A stretch of DNA of 13,907 bases from Leptospira kanakyensis (lineage in GTDB: Bacteria > Spirochaetota > Leptospiria > Leptospirales > Leptospiraceae), in assembly GCF_004769235.1 (NCBI RefSeq), contig NZ_RQFG01000024.1, positions 1 to 13,907 on the forward strand. The letters run 5' to 3'. The notes below the pieces were generated by a model, which saw only the letters and a list, made by a program, of their open reading frames with translations, was not told the origin of the DNA and made no database searches. The stretch's first letter is position 1; every line of letters starts with the position of its first letter. The position numbers and the translations under genes are program-made. Positions 7,264 through 13,847 of this stretch are shown one piece after another.

Positions 7264-7926
7264 ATGATCACACCTTCAGATTCTGAATATAAAGATACAA
7301 AACTAATACGAAAGGGTAAAAAAAAATTAAATCAACCTTTCTTAGAGCTCTCTAACTGGATCAATAAAAAATACGCTGTTAAATGTATTAATATTATATA
7401 TGATAAAATTATACCTGACAACAGACCTAGATTACAGGTAATACTGGAATACGAAAAAGATTATTTGTTTTTTTCTACTCCAGATGGATTTAATTTTAAT
7501 GATGTTCTACAAGATGAAATATCTCATAAATTTATTGATATTGTAAACAATAACAGCTCATATAAATTTGAAACCAATTCAATCTTTACTGTTTTTTCCT
7601 GTTTTGAGTCAATCGCCAAAATTGAAGCTAACATGTCAATTAAAGAAGATGAAATCGAAAACCTTCTAACAGAAATAAATGATCCGAGTTTATGGAAGAT
7701 AGAAAGATGTTTTGAATCAACTGTTTTCTTCTTTTATACTAATTTTCAAAAATATAGTTCTCAAATATTCCAAAGAAGATCGTTATATACAAAAAAATAT
7801 TTTAGTATATTAAAACAATACGACGAATTTAATTATTTAACTTTAGAAAACTTATCAATAGGATTAGACAGTAAAGAGAATTTTGAAAAAAACTTCAATG
7901 GTAGTTGGTTTAACTATTGGAGATAA
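7264..7926 (+). CDS. Unknown soluble protein of cassette 7
   Basis: I do not recognise this 220-residue protein. It has no signal peptide and no membrane segment, so it is probably cytoplasmic. The first 30 residues are basic (KLIRKGKKKLNQPF). A hydrophobic strand-rich part follows (RLQVILEYEKDYLFFSTPDGF), then a helical stretch with acidic residues (SIKEDEIENLLTEINDPSLWKIE), and an aromatic-rich C-terminal part (STVFFFYTNFQKY, NGSWFNYWR). The ATG at 7264 is preceded by an A-rich leader but no convincing ribosome binding site. It is alone in its cassette and its stop lies 20 bases before the attC box. Codon usage is as AT-rich as its neighbours. Confidence 0.72.
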   Translation: MITPSDSEYKDTKLIRKGKKKLNQPFLELSNWINKKYAVKCINIIYDKIIPDNRPRLQVILEYEKDYLFFSTPDGFNFNDVLQDEISHKFIDIVNNNSSYKFETNSIFTVFSCFESIAKIEANMSIKEDEIENLLTEINDPSLWKIERCFESTVFFFYTNFQKYSSQIFQRRSLYTKKYFSILKQYDEFNYLTLENLSIGLDSKENFEKNFNGSWFNYWR

Positions 7927-7945
7927 TCGCTCAATAAAATCACGT

Positions 7946-8111
7946 CGTATAACTACCGCTAACCACTTCGCTTCGGCACTTCCGGCCTCGCTCGGCCTGC
8001 GGCACATAGGCTTCTGGCACTCCTCTTGCTTACGCAAGCGTCGTTCCAGTCCCTAACGTCCCGTCCGGGACTCAGGGCCAGCCTACGTCGGTTAGCTGAG
8101 TTCGTTATTTG
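7946..8111 (+). repeat. attC-like site 7 (end of cassette 7)
   Basis: The left box CGTATAAC matches cassette 7's own start GTTATACG; the right box is GTTATTTG of cassette 8. Outward pairing AAATCA fits the cassette start (GTTATACGACATGATTT) except C7943. The inner stem is GCTAACC with GGTTAGC. The right spacer reads TGAGTTC, where most sites read TAGTTC. Confidence 0.85.
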
Positions 8112-8442
8112 CAATGTTCGATAATTAAGTTTAAAAATCTTTTCAAATGTATTCCTTTACAAAATTGAATACTAAAAAATTAGAAATTCTTGGAATAAAA
8201 AAATAAGGAAATCAAGGAAAAGAGAAACAATATTTTTATCTCTTTACCTTTCTTTAAAATTCTATACTAAACATCGAACACTGCAAATAACAACGGCTAA
8301 CCGCTTCGCTTCGGGACTTGCGCCCTCGCTTGGTCTGCGACACATAGGCTTTTGTCACTTCTCTTGCTTACGCAAGCGTCGTGCCAATCCCTAACGTCCC
8401 TTCCGGGACTCAGGGCCAGCCTACGTCGGTTAACCTGATTCG
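8105..8442 (+). other. Cassette 8: short cassette with no convincing gene
   Basis: Between the two attC bodies lie only about 170 AT-rich bases. The cassette ends are intact and pair over about 19 bases (ATCGAACACTGCAAATAAC with the start GTTATTTGCAATGTTCG), so this is a genuine cassette. It contains a possible 19-codon ORF (ATG at 8147, stop at 8204-8206, product MYSFTKLNTKKLEILGIKK) without a ribosome binding site, and a weak hairpin at 8216-8248. It may carry a small RNA, a promoter or terminator, or be a decayed cassette. Together with its flanking sites this explains the gene-free stretch from 7927 to 8469. Confidence 0.7.
8216..8252 (+). terminator. Weak terminator-like hairpin in cassette 8
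   Basis: GGAAAAGAGA (8216-8225) pairs with TCTCTTTACC (8239-8248) with one mismatch, around a 13-base AT loop, followed by TTTCTTT. The stem is GC-poor, so it could equally be a chance fold or part of a small RNA. Confidence 0.3.
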
Positions 8443-8449
8443 TTATACG
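8284..8449 (+). repeat. attC-like site 8 (end of cassette 8)
   Basis: The left box CAAATAAC is the exact inverse of cassette 8's rare start GTTATTTG, whereas the adjoining right box is GTTATACG (cassette 9). Outward pairing ATCGAACA continues for eight bases with only C8281 mismatched. The inner stem is GGCTAACCG with CGGTTAACC, with one C:A pair. Confidence 0.87.
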
Positions 8450-8469
8450 AAATAGCGCAAGGATTGAAA

Positions 8470-9366
8470 ATGGATTCAACAATAAAAATAATATTAAAAG
8501 AAGCTTTGGATACATCAACTAATGTTTCCGATTTGATTAGGAAAACTTATGTCGTTGCAAATCAATTAAATTTAAAAGATATCACTTTATGGGCGCACAA
8601 TGAACTCTACGGATATAAAAGAGAAACAGATTTACCAAACTACAGAACCCTCCCATGCGAAATAAAAGTTTTTAATCCTTATCATGGATACCAGCCATTA
8701 ATCATACAAGACGCAAAATTATCAAAATTACTTTCAACTGCTCCGATTCCACTTCCTATTCATGATATCGAAACTCTTATAAACACAACAGAAAAAAATG
8801 GCACAAATTTCGCAACAGCTAGGTTACCAGATGAAATTAGAAACTTTCTTATGAATGGTATGAACGTCTCGTTGATCCCTGAAGCGCATCTATCTATTCA
8901 GGCAATACACGGTTTATTAAATTCAGTAAGAAATACAGTTTTAGAATGGATGTTATTACTCAATAAAGACGGAATTTCCGGTGCAGATCTATTATTTACA
9001 GAAAGCGAGCGAGAGAAAGCATCTGCACAAACAATTACATACAACCTAGTTGTTGACCAATTAATTAACTCTCAAATTCAACAAGGCACTACCAATTCTT
9101 CTCAGAATTCCATAATAGATATAAATGCTTTAAAAGAATGGATATCAAGTGTTGAAAAAGGAATATCAGAACTTGGAATTAGACAATCAGAAGAAGAAAA
9201 ACTGAAAAAATATATTAAATTACTACAAGAAGACCTAACTAAAGATCCAAACTTTAATATTAACAAAGCTTCAATTTTCACAAGTATTAAAGCAATTCTC
9301 GAAGGTGCAGGCGGTAATTTACTTGCTTCCGGAGCACTTTATCAGCTAAGTAAATTTCTTAGTTGA
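8470..9366 (+). CDS. AbiTii-domain protein, probable abortive-infection defence gene
   Basis: The N-terminal part matches the AbiTii domain, first known from a lactococcal abortive-infection protein and common in defence islands. Recognisable features from the ATG at 8470: an N-terminal helix with ILKEALDTSTNVSDLIRKTYVVANQL (residues 8-33), LWAHNELYGYKRETDLPNYR (40-59, the NEL-GY-LP-YR pattern of the family), then a strand region and the TAPIPLP stretch (90-96). The C-terminal 100 residues are helical (EEKLKKYIKLLQEDL) and end in a small-residue hydrophobic segment (GAGGNLLASGALYQL). The product is 298 residues with no signal peptide. AAGGA six bases before this ATG favours it over the TTG at 8464. 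It is alone in cassette 9. The mechanism of AbiTii is not known to me; abortive infection on phage attack is the family-based expectation. Confidence 0.8.
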   Translation: MDSTIKIILKEALDTSTNVSDLIRKTYVVANQLNLKDITLWAHNELYGYKRETDLPNYRTLPCEIKVFNPYHGYQPLIIQDAKLSKLLSTAPIPLPIHDIETLINTTEKNGTNFATARLPDEIRNFLMNGMNVSLIPEAHLSIQAIHGLLNSVRNTVLEWMLLLNKDGISGADLLFTESEREKASAQTITYNLVVDQLINSQIQQGTTNSSQNSIIDINALKEWISSVEKGISELGIRQSEEEKLKKYIKLLQEDLTKDPNFNINKASIFTSIKAILEGAGGNLLASGALYQLSKFLS

Positions 9367-9379
9367 ATTTGCGCTACTT

Positions 9380-9545
9380 CGTATAACAGCGCATTAACGC
9401 TTCGCTTCGGGACTACGCCCTCGCTCGGCCTGCGGCACATAGGCTTTCTGTCACTCGTTTGCATCCGCAAACTCCGTGCCAGTCCCTAACGTCCCGTCCC
9501 GGGACTCAGGGTCAGCCTACGTCGTTAACGCTATTTCGTTATGCG
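9380..9545 (+). repeat. attC-like site 9 (end of cassette 9)
   Basis: The left box CGTATAAC matches cassette 9's own start GTTATACG; the right box is GTTATGCG. Outward pairing TTGCGCTA fits for eight bases except C9377. The inner stem is GCATTAACG with CGTTAACGC (one A:C pair). Hairpin 2 has changed on both arms, GTTTGC with GCAAAC, keeping the pairing. Confidence 0.85.
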
Positions 9546-9570
9546 AAATTATTTTAAAGGTATCTAAAAA

Positions 9571-10383
9571 ATGAAAATATCAACAATATTCTTAATATCA
9601 CTTTCAATATTAATACCATCTGGCCTTTTCACTTTTTTCATAAAAGGAACTCGCTCAATTCAAGAAACCAATTTCACCTTACAAATAAATCAGCCATTAG
9701 AATTGCAAAACAAAAGTAAAGTATTGCTATCAGATGAAAGTATAAAGAAACTAAACGACGTCATAAACCAAACAAATTCGATTCCTAACGAAGAAAGATT
9801 ACTTATAATTTTCGAAAGAGAAAGAGAACATTATATTCTTCTAATATCACTCATTACAATAATACTTACCATAATGTCTATTTATTTCATTTTTACAAGA
9901 TTTGTCGAAAAGGAAGAATATGAAGAATTAAAAATAATTACTAAAAACATGCGAGTAAACTACGAAAACATTCTAAATGACATAAAATTCAATTTAATAG
10001 TTCAAGAAGTTATCATAAAAACAGATCTTTACAATAAGACACTAACCTTAATCGATGACGAAACAATGAAAGTTGTAAATAACCGCGAGGATTTTGAAAA
10101 ATACATATTCGATCAATACAATGAATTATTTAAAGAAATTGCAATCTATACCTCAAATACTAATTTTAAAAAAATCTATGCTCCTACATTTAATTATATG
10201 AATGCTATTATGCGGTATGGCTTTGCGAAAAAATTCCTTTCAAAAGAAGAAAGAAATATAGATAAAAGCATTTTTTTCAAAACACAAATACATCACATTA
10301 AGATTATATTTGGAAATAAAAAATACCTTGAATTCAGAAATTATATAAAATCTGGTTTACCAAATTTCAATTTTCCAAACTAA
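9571..10383 (+). CDS. Two-TM membrane protein, unknown function
   Basis: I do not recognise this 270-residue protein. A hydrophobic segment at residues 5-24 is an uncleaved anchor or signal. It is followed by about 60 residues probably outside the inner membrane (Gln/Asn-rich, ending EERLLIIFERERE), a second membrane segment at 88-109, and a cytoplasmic domain of about 160 residues that begins with an acidic, coiled-coil-like linker (FVEKEEYEELKIITKNM). The cytoplasmic part is helical and Lys-rich with no motif known to me. An AAAGG lies ten bases before the ATG. It is alone in cassette 10 and the stop overlaps the region that pairs with the cassette's start. A receptor-like or effector role is conceivable but unsupported. 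Confidence 0.75.
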   Translation: MKISTIFLISLSILIPSGLFTFFIKGTRSIQETNFTLQINQPLELQNKSKVLLSDESIKKLNDVINQTNSIPNEERLLIIFEREREHYILLISLITIILTIMSIYFIFTRFVEKEEYEELKIITKNMRVNYENILNDIKFNLIVQEVIIKTDLYNKTLTLIDDETMKVVNNREDFEKYIFDQYNELFKEIAIYTSNTNFKKIYAPTFNYMNAIMRYGFAKKFLSKEERNIDKSIFFKTQIHHIKIIFGNKKYLEFRNYIKSGLPNFNFPN

Positions 10384-10391
10384 AATAACTT

Positions 10392-10556
10392 CGCATAACA
10401 GCATATTACCGCTTCGCTTCGGGACTTCGCCCTCGCTCGGGCTACGCCAAATTGTCCTCCTGTCACTCGCTTGCATAAGCAAGCTCCGTGCCAGTCCCTA
10501 ACGTCCCGTTCGGGACTCAGGGTCGGACAACTTCGGTAATACTAGTTCGTTATGCG
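10392..10556 (+). repeat. attC-like site 10 (end of cassette 10)
   Basis: The left box is CGCATAAC; outward pairing AAAATAA fits the cassette start GTTATGCGAAATTATTTT except C10389. The inner stem is ATATTACCG with CGGTAATAC (one A:C pair). Two further stems have changed together relative to other sites: AATTGTCC with GGACAACT, and GCCCTCGCTCGGGC in hairpin 1. Confidence 0.85.
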
Positions 10557-10575
10557 AAATTAAGCAAATTTTATT

Positions 10576-10980
10576 ATGAAAAAAATATATCTAATATTCT
10601 TTAGTTCTATCTTCTTTCAATGTCCAATCATTAATAACAATATATTCAAAAAAATAGAAACCAAATCAAATATCCATTCTGAACGCATACCTATTATTTT
10701 ATACTTTGGCGACTCTAGCAAATTAAGCATAAATAAACAAAACTTTTATCAGGATTACTGGACTGACACTGATTTGCAAATTTATCGAGTGGATAACAAG
10801 ATACAATATTTTACACCTCTGCATCTAGAGGAGGGAGATATTCTCGAAGAGTTAACTTATTACAATTCAAAATATTACAAAACTGATTTTAAAGCTTTTA
10901 TCTTTCCAATTTTTGGAACTATTGAAACTACTGATGATAAAATCATAGCTACTGGCTATTTGAGGAAAAAATTAAAATGA
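10576..10980 (+). CDS. Small predicted lipoprotein, first gene of cassette 11
   Basis: The 134-residue product begins MKKIYLIFFSSIFFQC, a short basic and hydrophobic leader ending in Cys16. This is consistent with the loose spirochaete-type lipobox, so a membrane-anchored lipoprotein is likely. The remainder has no motif I recognise; it contains an aromatic, acidic middle (DYWTDTDLQIYRVDNKIQYFTPLHLEEGDILEE) and a basic C-terminus. Its stop codon overlaps the next start in ATGA, a typical translational coupling. The second gene also encodes a lipoprotein, so the pair may act together at the cell envelope. The function is unknown. Confidence 0.7.
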   Translation: MKKIYLIFFSSIFFQCPIINNNIFKKIETKSNIHSERIPIILYFGDSSKLSINKQNFYQDYWTDTDLQIYRVDNKIQYFTPLHLEEGDILEELTYYNSKYYKTDFKAFIFPIFGTIETTDDKIIATGYLRKKLK

Positions 10981-11327
10981 AAATTTTTTCAATATCTACG
11001 GTATACTTAATAACCATACTTATTCTTCATAATTGCATTATCCTCACCACAACCAATGTTAAAAATTGGAGTTCAGAAAAAGAACACGCGTTGGGTAATA
11101 AAATTCTATTTAATAAAGATACAAATAAATTCGAAACAACACCTAATTTTCAAGGAAAGATAATCTATCTCGGTGATATTTTAGTTACAAAAAGAAACAA
11201 TCAAATTTCAACTTTGGAAATTATTTGCTTTTCTGATACTGAAAATTCAAAAGAATATTTAAAGGCAACTTATTATTACAGAGTTTTCAGAGAAAAAGAT
11301 AAACTGTGTATAGAAAAGGCAAATTAA
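10977..11327 (+). CDS. Small predicted lipoprotein, second gene of cassette 11
   Basis: This 116-residue protein starts MKIFSISTVYLITILILHNC; the hydrophobic leader ends in Cys20, a likely lipidation site. The mature part is rich in Thr, Asn and Lys and looks beta-stranded (GKIIYLGDILVTKRNNQISTLEIICF). I know no family for it. It overlaps the upstream lipoprotein gene by four bases (ATGA), with GAGGAAAA upstream as a possible ribosome binding site. Two consecutive small lipoproteins on one cassette suggest an envelope complex or an effector/immunity-like pair; this is inference only. Confidence 0.68.
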   Translation: MKIFSISTVYLITILILHNCIILTTTNVKNWSSEKEHALGNKILFNKDTNKFETTPNFQGKIIYLGDILVTKRNNQISTLEIICFSDTENSKEYLKATYYYRVFREKDKLCIEKAN

Positions 11328-11340
11328 AAGTGCTTAACTT

Positions 11341-11504
11341 CGCATAACAGCGTCTTCCCGCTACGTTTCGGCACAAGGCCTCACTCGGCCTGCGGCAAAT
11401 TCCCTTCCGGCACGCTTCTTGCCCAGCAAGAAGGCGCGCCGACGCCAACACCTACTTCGTAGGCTCGGCTACAGGGAACTTCGGGAAGACTAGTTCGTTA
11501 TACG
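11341..11504 (+). repeat. attC-like site 11 (end of cassette 11, subtype B)
   Basis: The left box CGCATAAC matches the cassette's own start GTTATGCG; the right box is GTTATACG. Outward pairing TGCTTAA fits except C11338. The body is nearly identical to sites 3 and 6. The third hairpin is ACCTAC with GTAGGC (one A:C pair) and hairpin 2 is CTTCTTGC with GCAAGAAG. Confidence 0.85.
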
Positions 11505-11525
11505 CAATGGCTCAATAATTCAAAA

Positions 11526-12062
11526 ATGGAAACAATATTATCTATAATAGCCCTAGTAATCTCTTTTCTCTCAGCAGCAATTTCAATTTGGAGTGCAAAC
11601 TCATCACATAAAAGTTACTTATTATCTAAAAAAGAATCATTAGCAAAAGAAAAAGAAATTTCAGCATACATAGATGAAGGATATATTTTTAAGAACACAA
11701 AAAACGAGAAAATTATAGGTTATAAATTAACTTTATCTAACAATTCAAGTATAAACAATGTTTTTAAATCTATTTCATTGACCGTATCATTTGTAAGAAA
11801 AAATGACTCAATCGGAGAAATAATATTTGTCCATGACATATCATTAAAAGACAAACTAAAGAATGAATTAAACAGCGTATTCGATATTCCTGAAAAAATA
11901 GATTCATATGACGCAGTTACCAAATGGGCCTTATTCAAATTTGATCCGTCAACCTTTAAACATGGAAAAATAAAACATTATGAAATCTCAATATCAGATA
12001 AATTCGATAAACGCAAAAATATCATTTCTTATATTCTAAAGGAATTCTCAAATGCTAATTAA
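11526..12062 (+). CDS. Single-TM-anchored protein, first gene of cassette 12, unknown
   Basis: The 178-residue product has an N-terminal membrane segment (residues 3-22, ILSIIALVISFLSAAISIW) with no cleavage site, then a basic helical linker (HKSYLLSKKESLAKEKEIS) and a domain of about 125 residues that looks like a beta sandwich (YKLTLSNNSSINNVFKSISLTVSFVRK). This layout, one N-terminal helix plus a small strand-rich domain, is common among uncharacterised proteins of mobile regions. I cannot name a family. The ATG at 11526 follows the attC after 21 bases. It overlaps the next gene by 11 bases, so both are probably translated as a coupled pair. Confidence 0.7.
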   Translation: METILSIIALVISFLSAAISIWSANSSHKSYLLSKKESLAKEKEISAYIDEGYIFKNTKNEKIIGYKLTLSNNSSINNVFKSISLTVSFVRKNDSIGEIIFVHDISLKDKLKNELNSVFDIPEKIDSYDAVTKWALFKFDPSTFKHGKIKHYEISISDKFDKRKNIISYILKEFSNAN

Positions 12063-12618
12063 CTATAAAAGAATGACACCACTTGATATAATTGCAGATG
12101 GCTTAATAATAAATTCGTCTGTAGGAGAATTAAGACCTATACCAGCAGTTATTATAGATAGTCAAACAAGGCCAGAGATTTCCGAATTTATAGATGCGCA
12201 CATCAATCAACCACCAGGCGATATAACTGTTCAATGGGGAGAGCAAGCATTTAGCAAAAATAATCTAATACTTCTAATAATTGCTTCAAGGCCTGTAAAA
12301 CTAGAGTTTGGAATTCGATTCAATATATCAGCAAATTACGCTTTAATAAATGGAATCATTAGAAGTAATGCAATGTATCTACAAACTGGTCTAAAAGGAG
12401 ATAAAGTAAGCAATAGAATTGGCACTTCACAGATTCTACTTGAAGTTGGAGATACTGGCTTTGAAATAAAATGGAATTCTATACTTTTAAACTTTCTAAT
12501 AAAGAATTTCAAAGGAAAAGGATTTAAAAAAGAGCAAGCAAAAATTGCAGCACATAAAGAAATATCAACTTTGAATGACCTTTTAGACATACGCCAAAAT
12601 AACATTAAAAACCAATAA
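12052..12618 (+). CDS. Unknown protein, second gene of cassette 12
   Basis: This 188-residue protein has no signal peptide. It is strand-rich in the first two thirds (PAVIIDSQTRPEISEFI, GDITVQWGEQAFS, LILLIIASRPVKLEFGIRF), with a Lys-rich helix near the C-terminus (KNFKGKGFKKEQAKIAAHKE). I recognise no catalytic motif. The start ATG lies inside the upstream gene with AAAGGA eight bases before it. Coupled expression with the membrane-anchored partner suggests a shared function. The DNA between its stop and the attC box is only nine bases, compact as in other cassettes here. Confidence 0.68.
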   Translation: MLINYKRMTPLDIIADGLIINSSVGELRPIPAVIIDSQTRPEISEFIDAHINQPPGDITVQWGEQAFSKNNLILLIIASRPVKLEFGIRFNISANYALINGIIRSNAMYLQTGLKGDKVSNRIGTSQILLEVGDTGFEIKWNSILLNFLIKNFKGKGFKKEQAKIAAHKEISTLNDLLDIRQNNIKNQ

Positions 12619-12627
12619 ACGCCACAG

Positions 12628-12795
12628 CGTATAACAACGGGGAAACGCTGCGCTTCGGCACTTGCGGCCTCGCTTGGGCTGCGCCACATTCCTCTCCGTC
12701 ACGCTTTCTTGCGATCGCAAAAAGCGCGCCGACGCTAACGCCTGCATCCGCAGGCTCAGCTACGAGGAACGTCGTCTCCCCTAGTTCGTTATACG
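12628..12795 (+). repeat. attC-like site 12 (end of cassette 12, mosaic type)
   Basis: The left box is CGTATAAC; outward pairing is the shortest of the set (GCCA, mismatches C12625 and A12626). The inner stem is GGGGAAACG with CGTCTCCCC (one A:C pair). The left half resembles the main repeat type; the right half has the subtype B hairpin GCT/AGC around GCCTGC/GCAGGC, so the site is a mosaic. Confidence 0.83.
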
Positions 12796-12810
12796 CCAGT
12801 GCACAATCTA

Positions 12811-13665
12811 ATGATAAATAAAGTATACATTATTAATACAGAAGATGAACTAAATGCTAAGCTCTCGGAGTTAGAAACATACGCTAGTTTTTGGGTATTT
12901 AGAGGCGAAGCAGATCAAAATTGGGAGTTAAAAACTAGCATAGATAGGGCTTCCGAAAAAATACCGAGACTACCTTTCAGTGAACTTGAATCTATATGGC
13001 AAATCAACAAAACTAGACGAATTTATCCGGAAATTAAAGATATAAATCCAACTGATTATTTAGAGATCTTATCTTTCCTTCAACATCACGGAGTACCAAC
13101 TCGACTGCTCGATTTTACAAGATCACCATACCTTGCTCTATACTTTTCATTTGAAGATTTGGATCAAAAGTCCGAATACACGACAATTTATGGATTCAAT
13201 GCAGCTTTTTTTAGAAGTAAATTTTATGAATGCATAAAGAAACAAGAAGATCATTTCACAAAAGAAATAGATTACAACTTTTATAAAGAAGATCTAATAA
13301 ACTGGGGAAACATAGAATACTTTCCTCGCTTGTATAATGAAATAATAAATCCGGACAATATTGACTTTGTACTTCCAGTTGAGCCAGATGTATTCAACCA
13401 AAGAATATTTGTCCAACAAGGACTTTTCTTTCTGCAAGGATCAACGCAAAAATCTTTCTATCAAAACTTAGAAATTTATCAAGAAAGCGACCTAGATAAA
13501 AATACATTTAAGTTAAATATAAATAGAAATTTACAAAATAAAATAATTCTTAAACTGGCGAAAATGGGAATAACTCCATACAGTTTGTATCCAGGAATAG
13601 AAGGACTTTTAAAAGATATGAAATTGACACTATATAGAGATTATTATCAAATCTTTGGAATTTAA
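12811..13665 (+). CDS. FRG-domain protein
   Basis: This is a 284-residue protein of the FRG-domain family, named after a conserved Phe-Arg-Gly. The domain markers are VFRGEADQNWELKTSIDR (FRG at residues 30-32) and LQHHGVPTRLLDFTRSPYLALYFSF (90-114), with QQGLFFLQGS further on, a late conserved segment of the family. There is no signal peptide or membrane segment. The domain is widespread in defence-associated and phage genes, but its biochemical activity is not known to me. A GTG at 12799 in the same frame could add four residues, but it lies in the cassette-end repeat, so the ATG at 12811 is preferred. It is the only gene of cassette 13. Confidence 0.85.
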   Translation: MINKVYIINTEDELNAKLSELETYASFWVFRGEADQNWELKTSIDRASEKIPRLPFSELESIWQINKTRRIYPEIKDINPTDYLEILSFLQHHGVPTRLLDFTRSPYLALYFSFEDLDQKSEYTTIYGFNAAFFRSKFYECIKKQEDHFTKEIDYNFYKEDLINWGNIEYFPRLYNEIINPDNIDFVLPVEPDVFNQRIFVQQGLFFLQGSTQKSFYQNLEIYQESDLDKNTFKLNINRNLQNKIILKLAKMGITPYSLYPGIEGLLKDMKLTLYRDYYQIFGI

Positions 13666-13681
13666 TAAAAAAGTGCACCAG

Positions 13682-13847
13682 CGTATAACAACGGCTACTC
13701 ACTGCGCTTCGGCACTTCGGCCTCGCTTGGTCTCCGACACATTTCCCTTCTGGCATTCGCTCGCATACGCAAGCTACATGCCAGTCCCTAACGTCCCGTT
13801 CCGGGACTCAGGGTCGGGAAACGTCGAGTAGACTAGTTCGTTATGCG
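13682..13847 (+). repeat. attC-like site 13 (end of cassette 13)
   Basis: The left box CGTATAAC matches cassette 13's own start GTTATACG, not the adjoining GTTATGCG. Outward pairing GTGCAC fits, with mismatches C13679 and A13680. The inner stem is GCTACTCA with CGAGTAGA (two mismatches including the end pair). Hairpin 2 is GCTCGCATACGCAAGC with one C:A pair. Confidence 0.85.

Noticed and set aside
8297..8518. 73-residue minus-strand ORF
   Set aside because: It covers attC-like site 8 and the start of the AbiTii gene; similar minus-strand ORFs arise over other repeats (12336-12689, 13550-13756).
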